Assembly: GCA_026874595.1 (NCBI GenBank)
Contig: CM049306.1
Location: 19,895,019-19,959,018, forward strand
Source of the DNA: Sipunculus nudus
Lineage: Eukaryota; Annelida; Sipuncula; Golfingiida; Sipunculidae
Direction of reading: 5' to 3'
DNA length: 64,000 nucleotides
The notes beneath the pieces were generated by a model. That model saw nothing but the letters and a program-made list of their open reading frames with translations. It had not been told where the DNA came from and ran no database searches. This document shows, piece after piece, positions 47,766 to 59,600 of the stretch (positions are counted from its first letter, which is position 1; each line of letters starts with the position of its first letter). The position numbers and the translations under genes are program-made.

Positions 47766-48837
47766 ATATCGTCTTATCTGTTCTTAATTTACCCCAGAGA
47801 AGCACGGCTTGTAGTTTCATTATTATTTTTTTCTGCAATTTGTAAAATACAGCTTTGGGAAAATATGTTGGATGGATTAATATCGTCTTGTGTGTTCTTA
47901 ATTTACCTCAGGGAAGCAACGGCTTTTGGGGACAGCTTAAGTAATCATATATTATATTTATTTTAATGGGAAAATATGTAGGTTGGATTATTTTTTTCTT
48001 TAATTCAATCGATGTGCATTTGTTCACGATTCACTAATAAAGAAATTAAATATATTGAATAATATAGATTGAAAGTGCACTCAAAAATGTGCCAGTTTAT
48101 ATTATCAATTGACCAGTCTTTCAATACCAGCTTCATACGTGACCAAACGGAAGAAAAAAAAAAAGAACATATGAGAGGTTTCCTTAATATGTTTGCATGC
48201 GTACTTTGGTTGGTGGTATTTTCATTTTAACAGTTATTAGGAAAATACTCGAGACTTTCTAATGGTCCAGTTTATATTATGTCTGAATACTGAGCCGGCA
48301 TATCGCAGGCGTGAACTCAGTTTAACCAGAGGTTATATAACCTTGGTGCAACATTGTCAGCCCGTGCCACTTATACCATGGAGGTATTATGGAATGGTTA
48401 AGCTCTCTGGTACCAGGCTTGTCCCATATCCATAGAGGACGTTAGTAGACTGGCACATAGCACGGGACTTAAGATGACAGACTGTATAATTGGCACGCTC
48501 AGTCTCTCCAGGAGCTGGTCGCGTACCAGTGTGTATAAACCACTGTACCTAGGAAACTTGCAATGTGCAAAAACGATGTCAGATTATGTAATTCCATGTC
48601 TTTAATGTGACATTTAAAGTAAACAAGGCCTACAGGCCTTATGCGAACCTGTGCAAAGTTTGGGATTATGAATGGAGGTTTATTTTTAAAATTTAATATT
48701 GATTCTCTTATGTCCTGCATATCTACCTTAATCTTTATGATTTCAGCCAAATGGACGTTTAGGACCTACACGTTTCGGACTAGGACATTTTAAACTAGGA
48801 TGTGTCAGTCAGAATATTTCAATATATGTTCTTTTTG

Positions 48838-49103
48838 CCAGGGAGGATTATTGGGACAGATGAACAGACAATTTGGCAGCATGGTTTCGGAGAACATTTT
48901 TAAATGTTTTTTTAAGCTTTTTCCCTATAAAATCTAAGAGAAATGCAGTTAGCCCAGAAATAAGCAAAATCCGCTAGAATCTTTTAGATGACTAATTTTT
49001 TTGCAAAACCTTTGGTGATGCTAGCTCCTGCCCTTTTTTAGATAGCCAAGACGCACGACGGACGGCGCCACACCATCGCATAAGCTCACAGATTCGCAAA
49101 AAA
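48838..49103 (+). repeat. dispersed repeat family R2, copy 1
   Basis: It shares with 49741-50010 the blocks GACAATTTGG, TTTTAGATGACT, TGATGCTAGCTCCTG (variant), ACGCACGACG and CATAAGCTCACAG in order. Confidence 0.85.
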
Positions 49104-49190
49104 ATGCAAACCAAGTTTTTCAGACAGTTGAAAGATATGTCCACTAGTTCTAATCTGGGCATTCTGCGTCTAGACGTCTAATGTTTAGAG

Positions 49191-49232
49191 GTCTAGACGA
49201 TGTTTCTAGACATCTAGACACATCGTCTAGAC
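49191..49232. repeat. 13-base perfect inverted repeat (hairpin)
   Basis: GTCTAGACGATGT at 49191-49203 and its exact inverse at 49220-49232 flank a 16-base spacer that itself contains two further TCTAGAC motifs. Nearby at 49168 is CGTCTAGACGTCTA. Confidence 0.9.
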
Positions 49233-49740
49233 GCCAGACAGAGCCAAGTCAGTTGCCATGGTGATGTCTGGACCTCACCTGGTTGAACTGAGTGACCTCT
49301 TGAATTGGCATGTTGAAACTTGGCATGTTGTCAAATCTGTTTTCAAACACTGAAAGCCTTTTTCAATTGGCTACACTGCTTTTTAAAGCTGCATTTACCA
49401 AATCTATTCTTATAAAACTGGAAGAACCCTACCATAGAATAATTCCTGTAAAGTTTAAACCAATCAGCTTAACAGTTTCATCATAACACAGTGTATAAGG
49501 TAGACGAGTCTAAAATTATATTTTTGCTTTTAAAAAACAGATCAGTGTAGGTGGCGCCACCAATACCTCAATTTCAGATATGACTTCTGTGACAAACATT
49601 GGCAAAAAATTGGTGGTAATAGCTCGAGCCGTTTCTGAGATTTTAGTATGCTTTCTTGGACAGATGACTAAGTTCAACTTCCTGTAACTTGGCCATAAAT
49701 CACCGAACTAGAACCATTCGAACAAACTTGAGAGAGATTG

Positions 49741-50010
49741 TTCCAGGGATCATTTCTGTGTAATATTGGACAATTTGGCTGGACAGTTTTGGAGAAGATT
49801 TTTAAAGGTTTTTAAGCATTACCCTATATAATCTAAGTAAATGCAGATAGCCAAAAAATTAACAATATCCGATATAGTTTTTTAGATGACTGATTTTTTG
49901 CATGAAGTTTGGTAATGATAGCTCCTGCAGTTTTCAGGCTAGTATGGGTTAACGTACAGACGACGCACGACGCCGCACCATTGCATAAGCTCACAGTTTC
50001 GCAAAAAATG
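49741..50010 (+). repeat. dispersed repeat family R2, copy 2
   Basis: Second copy of the unit at 48838-49103, about 900 bases away in the same orientation. Confidence 0.85.
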
Positions 50011-50189
50011 ACATTATAAGAGTGTTAAAGGGTTTTTAATCCCTGTAATACGTGTATAAAGTTATTTACTGATACAACATGTGTGACTTGGCAGGTGGTA
50101 TTTTCATTTTAACAGAACAGATTCAAGAACGTCTGATGGTCCATTGGTTATTGTATGTCTGACTACTAAGCTGGCATATGGAAAGGTGT

Positions 50190-50480
50190 AGATTCAGGAG
50201 TACAGGTAAAAGAATTGGTCTAATGAAGCTTCAGCCATATAAATCTCAAGACTTAAGGAGAAAGGGCTAACAAGTGACCAAACAGAAATTTTATCATCTG
50301 GATGCCAATTTTGTAGGTGGTATCCCCATTCAACTGAAGTATAGCTTGGAGGATATGGTAATAGCGACGTAATTTCAGGTTTCCAAGGAGATTTTTCATG
50401 GACCTCCATGGATGTCAAGTAAGAAGATTCTAGGTGCAATGGTAAGGATTTGTGCCCTACTTACGGACGACCACATCTTT
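50190..50480 (+). repeat. dispersed repeat family R1, copy 2 (partial)
   Basis: It carries the AATTTCAGGTTTCCAAGGAG, TTTTTCATGGACCTCCATGG and GGATTTGTGCCCT blocks of R1 but lacks its 5' part. Confidence 0.8.
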
Positions 50481-50484
50481 GACG

Positions 50485-50855
50485 GTTTCAAAAATAGAGA
50501 AAAATAAATTGGGAAAATCCAGGTGGCGCTTCCAGTCTGAAGTAACTGATGAAACACTCCATGATGAATATGCATGCAAATACTCATGGTGATCAATGCA
50601 TTAGTTGTTCAGACACTGGAGCTTTTGTATCATTTTTTTTTTTAAATTCTGGTAGGTACCTTTGTGCCAAATAGCTCGGAGGATATGGGTAACAGAGACC
50701 TAATTTCAGGTTTCCAAGGAGATTTTTCATGGACCTCCATGGATGTCCAGTTAGAAGATACTAGGTCTAGCGGTTACGATTTGTGCCCTGTTAACGGAGA
50801 GACAGACAGACCAACCTACAACAGACAAAGAGTGATTACTTTCAGCTGAGCTAAT
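50485..50855 (+). repeat. dispersed repeat family R1, copy 3
   Basis: The copy most similar to 47205-47600, immediately after the partial copy, making a head-to-tail pair. It ends in TTTCAGCTGAGCTAA. Confidence 0.85.
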
Positions 50856-52950
50856 AAAAAAGTGCACATTTGCCTGTGCATTCACACAAAAAAAAAACCA
50901 AGTGCAGTATACCAAATACCAGGCAGGACTGGTCTAATCATATTTGTGGCCTGTCTCAATCTATTATTACTAATTAAGGAGCCAGGCAAATTAAATATCA
51001 AACATTCATGAAACAACTACAGTGGACAGTGTCGATCGCATGTGCTCAGTAAAACAGCCATTAGGGTTTGATTCCCAGTACAGATTTTAGTTAAACACCC
51101 CTCTCCCACACCCCAAAAAAAACCTGAGGGAATTAAAATCTTTACATTGGCCTAGACTTAGATGAGAGAAGTGGAACTAATGAGATGCAACAAATCAGAA
51201 AGTTAACATGACTGAAGCACAACAAAGATCTGACTTACTTATGCTTTATCCATAAAAAGAAACAAAACCTTGAATTACAAAAGTGAAATGTACAAACAGG
51301 CATAAATAAAATGTTGGTTGCTCTACAAACATGTGATGTTCACAACAGATTTTCCACAATTCTTGGCTGTACACTTATATACAAAACTCACTGGTGTGTC
51401 TCCATTCTTTTTAACAAGCCACAACTAAAAAGTCTGCACACCTCCAATAAATATCCAGGTACAATACCATATTAAACACATGAATTGACTGCTTTGAGTA
51501 TCTCATGTTAAATTTTTCATGAATTATCAGTCATATTCACAAAATAATTATTATATTTAATTAAATAAGCATTATTATACATTCAGCAAGATAATTTGTT
51601 TATAAAAGGGCATCATATGCTAACATCAAGGAAACAAAGACACATATTACAATTATTACTGAAAACAATTTCAAGGAATTTCCAAGGCTTCATTAATTTC
51701 TATGAATTTTCTCTTAAATCAACAGAAAGCAGGGTGGAAGGGGACCCATGACATCTTAATAATACAACAGATGCATAATTACTGTGTAATTTCCTGTTCA
51801 GCTCTCCAAAAACAAATCACAATGGTGATATGGTACAGAGTGAAAATATTCTACATTAACCAATCCGTTATGACATCAAGAATAACAATACACTTTCACA
51901 TTCAATGCTGAACATAAGTTTTTCAGTATCAAGATACTTTCAAGCCCTGTATTCATTAATTACCAAAATTACATATGAAACAATCATGTATAATTTGAGA
52001 TAATTGAGAGGCACCACAGTGATATCATTCACTAATTAAACATATTTATAATTAAGAGCTACTATATGGCTGATTAAATTGTGATCACTTTGATCAACTT
52101 TGATCACAACCAGTTATCCTTATGTAATATGTCAGTGTGAAAGGTTATTCTGCTTTAAAAAAAGATTTGATGTTCTGGTTAAAAAAATGATGTAATGATG
52201 ATGATGACATAAAGAAATAGAAAAATACTTCTTTCATAAACAAAAGCAATCATTTGTATATATCAGCGGACATGCAGTGAATTTTGCCTGGTTGATACTT
52301 TTAAATGCATTTTAAAATGAAAGTGAATAAAAATGTTCTGAGTTTATAATATAAAAGGAAAAACAGATTTTCGATTTAAAATGCTGAACTATGAACTACA
52401 ATAAAGCACTGTATATATGGTGTGTGCATCACTTAAAATGAACATTGTTAAGCAAATAATAGAGCCTATCTTTACTATGAACTATCTCTATACACATCAA
52501 GCACATCTCTGAAAGCAGCTGGCAAAGGTTAAATATTTTGCCATTTAAGTAAAAGTTGTTGTTATACAGTGCCATATCAGTTGTTAAAGAGCATTATGGC
52601 TGTAGCCAGAAGTGCCTTTAAGGCTGTTGCGTACATATTTTTAAATTTTGGGAGTCACTTTCCATCACATGAACAAATATCAGCATGCAGGGACAGCTGA
52701 CAATGGATTTAGTATTTGACTTTGTATAACAATGTAGCTGTACACCTGTGTATTGTTACATCCCCAGTAGGTCTGGGTGTAGATCATAGGTTGATTGTGT
52801 GTATGTTTGTGTGTATGTTTGTGTCAATGATTACTGGTTGCTTCTCATGCCCTTCACAAAAACATACACATCACATTCAAACATGTCTGTACAATATTAT
52901 ATCCACACAGACTATCTAATTTTCATATTCACACATAAAGATTTAGATAT

Positions 52951-52956
52951 TTTATT
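52951..52956 (-). terminator. candidate polyadenylation signal of the CENP-E-like gene
   Basis: AATAAA on the minus strand, about 650 bases after the stop codon at 53601. It is the first canonical hexamer I noticed downstream. Confidence 0.35.
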
Positions 52957-53600
52957 AAATTAAAATTTATTTAATACTGAAAAATTACCTGTTACTGAAA
53001 AAACCAAGTTCTGTAGGTTTTGAGAAAAAAGCTCAGTTTAATATCTGAGAAAAGGTGTACCTTTCACAATATATTAACCCAAGTAAGACAGTCAAGAAGA
53101 CCTACAAAATATATTCTGTTATGTAGCATTATTATAGTAGGTTATCTAGGCATGCAAGTCCAGGATGGTAAGCTATCTCCCGTAATAAAAAATAATCCTT
53201 AAATAATTCAGGTAAAATTGGACTGAAGCAGGGACGAGTCCAATGATGTCTTAAACATATATCACACTCAGAATTCCTTTACTAGCTGATAACTGAGCTA
53301 CTTAGCAAACCTTTATGCCACATATAATAACTGTGCAGTATGTATGCAATATGTATTTAGTGAACTGACGTTTCTATTCCCACACAATACATTCTGAGTA
53401 ATAATCTCACTGATTATTATGTGGATGATATTTTGGATAGATATCCTTCCCCCTTTCTCGAAAATGAAAAAAAAAGAAATGAAAGGTGATGGGAGAATCT
53501 ATAATACTGAGTATAACTGATCATTCACCACCATGTGGGCCATGTTTACATCCAATCCTAAAATGTAAACCATGTAGCTAAGAGGTGACTGCAGCACGTT

Positions 53601-53669
53601 TTACTGAGTCTTACACTCCTCTGGGTTTTGACCTTTCCTCCCTCTGCTGCTTCTCAATCGTCGTGGCGA
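53601..53669 (-). CDS. CENP-E-like gene, last exon with CAAX box
   Basis: SPRRLRSSRGRKGQNPEE followed by CKTQ and TAA, after acceptor TTTCTTTCAG. Cys four residues from the end with a terminal Gln is a farnesylation signal. Confidence 0.9.
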   Translation of the reverse strand, partial: SPRRLRSSRGRKGQNPEECKTQ

Positions 53670-56600
53670 CTGAAAGAAATAATACATGTTAATGAACACT
53701 AATACTTATTATAGGTATAATAATTATTACTGTAATAGAGCTGGGTACTGGTTGGTCTATTTAGTAACATTTTGTGAATTAAAATTTTATATTATTATTA
53801 TGATTCAAATTCTTTTGGGCATCATTTTCCTAACTAACAGCACTCAGGATAAAGATTCTTTTTTTGCTAATATTTATAATATTAAATGCTTCATACAACA
53901 AAAATTCATATCAATCTAAACACATACATAAATATTATATTAACATTCATAAAAATCAACCAAAAACATCTTGTTAAAACAATTTTAACATTACAACTCA
54001 TTTAAATCTAAACTCATGTTCATTTAATAATGAAACATGGGTGAATTCACCTGAGCAAATCAGATTTTGCAATATCTCATGAACCTGGTAGTGTTCACTT
54101 TGTCATGAGTGTATGATTGTTTTGGCTAAACATTGTTTAAAAAATGTCAGAAATAAATACTTTAGAAATACCATAATATTACAATTCAGAAATATACTGT
54201 CTTTGGCTTGATATTTGAATGTGAGGCTTAAAATTTGCGATATCTTCATTTTGAATGTGTTTCATTTTTCTGATAGCACCCAAACCTGTAAAATCTAAGT
54301 ACAACAGTTTTTTTTTCATTGTAAAATAAGAATAAATCCCACAATATCTCATTCATTTCTGTTAGTCAATACATTATGCCATGTGTCAGTACTCACAGAA
54401 GATATAACCCAAGCATTCTGAATTCCAGATACCATACATTCATACGTTAGGTTGCCCATTAAGAACCCATATTTCCAGAGGATTATAACTAATCGGTTTG
54501 CGCAGATAAATCATACCTTGTTATTCATCTAAGTTAGTGCGGCATCTTATTGCGGAGGGTTTCATTTTTGCCGTTATTTCTCATTTACAAATTTTGCCAA
54601 ATTAAAACACTCGCAAACAAAAAGACAACCACAGTAATAAATACATTACAGCAACAGCCTTATGTTAAAACATTAGGATGCTATATTGTGTAATGCTGGT
54701 TGAATGATTGAATATATAGGAAAATATCCAAAAATACAAATCTGCGGGGATTTAGGGAATGTCATATGGGTGTTATTCATTCATTACATTACAAAGAAAG
54801 TACAGTACTATGGATTTTGACAAGGTGGCTTACCACTTTCTTGGTAACTTGAGCTTTCTCTGCTGGTTTTGACCCAATACTGGTCTTTTTAGCTGAAAGA
54901 CATAAAAAGAAGTCAAATTTTCTTTCAAGTGATCCCTAACTGATAAAATACACCTGCTCTGTTTTAATACAAGCAATACTTCAGTAATAGCAAAGTTAAG
55001 AGAACATAATATATCTTAATTTTTCATATTTTTCAGAGATAGATATTATAAAAGAATATTTTTTTATATCATAGATTATTTATATATTCAGAAATCATTT
55101 CTATTAAACAAATGTTCTGGTGAAAGATCAATAAAGATGCTACTATAAATTATGTTAAATTATTCAAATTTTTTTAATGGAAGACCAAATAAAAGGAAAC
55201 TATACTTAATTCTAGGTTTTGAGCACTAATCATTAAAATTATATATTAATGATACAGTTATTAGAGAAAAAGTCTGGTGATACCATTTATATAGATGTAA
55301 CAACAATATTCAGATTTTTAAATTTAATAGATGAAGATATAATCTACTTACCATGTCTGGTTGTTGGGCGTTTTGGACTGTTGGTGACAGTGGTCAATGT
55401 TGTATCCTTGGCCTGGAATTAAAGTTGAACATTATAATTTAACTTATACAACAAACAAAACAAGAGCACCGCAAATGGTACATAATACACCTTTTGCATA
55501 TCATGTGACCTCTGACCTCATTAAATATGCATGGATTTTGCTGGGGATCACACTAAGACGAGATATTATATAAGTTAATATTTCTGTCGAGTTGCATAAA
55601 AATCCATCATATTCCTGAAAAGTTATCGCAGCGACACCACAAAGTAGCCTTGTGACCTTTGACCTCATTAACTATGTGTGGATTTTGCCTATAATCGAAT
55701 TTTGGGCGAGATAATCTGTTGGTAAGTAGTGATTGTGAGTTTTGTGAAAATTCATCTAAACCCTGGCAAGTTTTCATGGCAACACATAGTTAATGTATGG
55801 ACTGACGGACGAATGGATATACCATAATATGTTCAGTCAGAGATAGGCGTATATCATAATAAATTATAACAATTCAGTTATTGCCCAGTCTACCCCTATT
55901 TCACTGTTAACAACAAAATTCAACTATCTCCCAAAATGAATCATTTCACTTAATATTCTGAGATAAAACATATATTTATTTCTGGTTACCTGTATAAAGA
56001 ATTCTATGACAGGCTAACTGGAAATTTGCTGATTTCTATAATGTACATGGAAATCCTACCAATGAAATTCATAAATCTGCCAACCCATTGTCTCTGTGTG
56101 TCCAGCAAGTATCAAAACAATTTAGAATTATATGAACATTAAACTGCAGGGAAAACTGCTTATTATAGGCTGCTGCAATAAAAAATCTTAATGACATCCC
56201 TGGAGACACCAAGACCCTGTTACACATATAACTAAACAAATGTGATATGTATATCTTACCTGCTGCTTTGCCTTCACAGATTTCTCTGATTGGCTGCTTT
56301 CTGTTGTGGAAGGTTCTGATTGGTCGTTGCTATAGCGACCACGTTTCACAGTCACAGCTTGTGTGGGGTCTGCAGGCTCTGATGCTGCTAATCTTTTCTG
56401 GCTGTTTGAACGGGTTAAAGTCTTTGTTGGTGCAGCACTGCTCGTGTCCATGGATCGCATGTTCGATACTACAGCAGAACTGTGTGTAGATGTACTGTTC
56501 TTAGCAAGAGACAGCCTTGGAGATGCTTGTTTTACTGAACTAGAACTCTGTGTCACATCCACTGAATATAATTTCCAGTCTTTATTTTGACTAGTGTTAG

Positions 56601-59600
56601 ATTTTTCAACAGATTCCCCTGTATCAGGTTTGTTTATAGTCACACTGGAAGCTTCCTGAGTCACTGATTTGGTATCAGATTTATGTTCAGCTCGTGGACT
56701 GCGTGACTTTGTGGATAGTCTGCTTCTTGCAGCTGCAGACTTGCTGCTGCCATCTGGTGATGGAAAGAGTAACCGCCCAGAGTGTGACGAGGCACTGCGA
56801 GCAAGTGTGTCCTGGAGTCGTTTCTGGGCCAGCAGATTAGGTCTAGCTGACAATGAGTTATCCTCTGCAGATTTAACTGTAGAACTCTTATAGCTTGCTG
56901 GCAAATCAATTTTGACTGATGTCCCAGATTTTACCAAACTACTTGACTTAGGTTTCATCAACAGTTGGACACCAGGCTTCTCTGAGACACTAGGATCTCC
57001 TGAAAAACAAAACATGACCATTTTAATTTACTGTATAAAAGATACAGTGAATGAAAGTACAATATCATGAGTTCTTGATTAGTATATCTAGAGCCCTGAA
57101 TTTTCAGTACCAATAGAAAAATATAAAAACAGATGGAAAAATGAAATTAGGGTTTGAGAAAATAGTTCTGTGTAACACATGGAATAAAGTTGTAAGCCAC
57201 TATTTTCTGCAAATAACGAAATTCTAAGAAAATATCTGATAAAAACTTTTTTCAAACTCCGCCAACCAATTTCAACTCACTAGCCTTGATGTTTCAAACA
57301 TGCAAGGGACAATGACATCAACTTGAAGTGACATACAACGAGTACAGTAACACTGTGCTGGTAATCAGCCAAACAAAAATCAGAATTAATTTACAACTTT
57401 AAAATAGATATAATTAATTAACTAACACATCAATGATAGCTGCAGTATTTAAATCTAGACATTTACAAAATTTATTAAACACTAATCCATCTGATCATCC
57501 TGAATGCAAAATATTTAATTCTTTTAAAGTATACAGATGTTATTTTATATTACATATATAGGTAAAATGATAAATTCTGGTATATTGATTTTATCAAAAC
57601 AATATTAAAATATAATTAAAAAGGCTCTATATATAATATACTACCAAAGTAACAGATAATTGGCCTCTGTCTAGTATATTAACATACAAAAAGTCACTTT
57701 AAATACTTCCCAATTTCAATTTTCAAGTTTAAGATTGGAAAAAGGGCATCTATAACAAATATTACACTGTTTACCATATGGCATCCTGAAAATTTATGTC
57801 TGCATGAAATAGCAATCATGGATGGGCGAGTGTCAAAATTACATTTAGGCAAAAGTCAAGGATTTAAAAATACATACATGAAATCAAACATATAATAAAA
57901 TTTACATTTAGACCTAGACCAAGCACGGAAAGATTTGGGTTTCTAGGCTGGAAATTAAGACAAATAATTGAATATATACAGAAATAATGCAAATGTCTGA
58001 GGATAACCAATATCACCTTGCTTGTCCATCTGACCCTGACCCTTTTCTGACCTCTGAGGCTGACTTGTTTTGGTTGTCTGCTGCAAAAGCATAACTTGAT
58101 ATTAACTTTTCACCAATCCTAATGACAGCTAGCATTTGCTTAATCTGGTCCAGCTGGTCATAAAAATGTCTTTCACATCATTCCCCCCCCTCACACCCAA
58201 AGTTTAAAAATGTATTTTCACCTGAAACATTATGAGACCATCTTTCCAGATTAGGATGCAGTTACTAAAACAAATCCATTACTGTTACAGTTACTTTCAA
58301 ATCCCGAATAAAATTACAACTAAATGAAGTATTGTAACTGAATAAGCAAATTAAGATAACGAATACTATAGAATGTATTTCCTATTTTTTTTACACTAAG
58401 TAATACAGCATTAACCAGTAGTTTTGCATATCTTAAATTTTTACTCTATGCTTACAAAGTATGGAATACAACAGCACCTGTTCAGTCAGTTCATCACGGT
58501 AACTGGATTTCTCAACCTTCACTTTGATTGGGGCTGTTTTGTCTGCTGTCCTTGCACCAGCAGATTTGCGTACTCTTCGGATCTCTTCTTCAAGTTTCTC
58601 GACTTGGGCTTTCAAAACAGCATTCTTTTCTTGTTCTGCCACACAGGCTGCCTGGTATTGCTTCATCTGGTTGCGGATCATTTTTGTGTTCGTCTGCAAG
58701 AGTGAAAATTGAGGATGTTAACTATATGCACAAACGCTTTGATCAAAGCAAACATACATGCAGCTAGTCAAAATAGGTACCATGTTAACCAGCTTCTGTA
58801 ACTCAGAGGTAGAGCACATGACTCAGTCATGAGTTCAAATCTCAGCTGAGAAGCAGTGAGATTTTCACAGTTGGCGCCAACCCAGAGTGAACGTTCTGCA
58901 GGCTAAATGGGAAGGATGTACCTTACAGCAATGTATAACTCGCAAACTAGTGCGTCTTTGGGAGGTTCCTTGGTGTTATGACCCAGCAATGGGGTTGAGT
59001 ACACACCAAGGACCTGCAGGTGCGGTAGACACTGGGCCTGGGTGACACCAAATATAAAATAAAATGACAGTAAGCAAGTGCTACCATCCTGTCATGTGGT
59101 CCCAAACTAAAATGGAACTCTGCAGAAATAATTAGTTAATACTTAGCTTAAGTTGGAAAAGTTAGCATTAAAAATGGAGGCAGCTACCTCCACCAAAAAA
59201 ATCTTTAAAAAAATAGGTACCATGTAAATTTCACTATGGGCAAGAAACATTAGTTACAGGCTTGGAAAGGGCACAATAAAAAAGTTATTAACAAGTCAGA
59301 TTTTACATGGGAAAATGCATAACATTCATAAAAAAAGGGGGACAAAAATGTAACTTTAACAATTTTTCATAATCAATTTCTCTTTAACTGGATTGGCAGC
59401 AACTCGCACTAGAAAGGCATAAACCTGAAACACATTTCATATGTAGACTTCTAGTAACAACCTTGAAGAGAAAACTGGAAGAAGAAAGAGAGCGTGCAAC
59501 AAATACCAAGCAGAGAGTTATTAATTAACTATCACCATGCTATCTGCAACTAAATCATAAAATATCAATATGATTTCTTGCCCCTTTTGATATGTCCTCT

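Larger units (their letters stand above)
41299..52950. other. intergenic region between the AHR-like and CENP-E-like genes
   Basis: No coding exon recognised. The first 1.3 kb right of 41298, with CpG-richer spots near 41585 and 42290-42540, should include the AHR-like promoter; no TATA box stands out. From 45.5 to 50.9 kb the region is a patchwork of dispersed repeats. From 51 to 52.95 kb it is plain AT-rich sequence. Open frames here, including 46953-47165, show no recognisable family. Confidence 0.5.
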
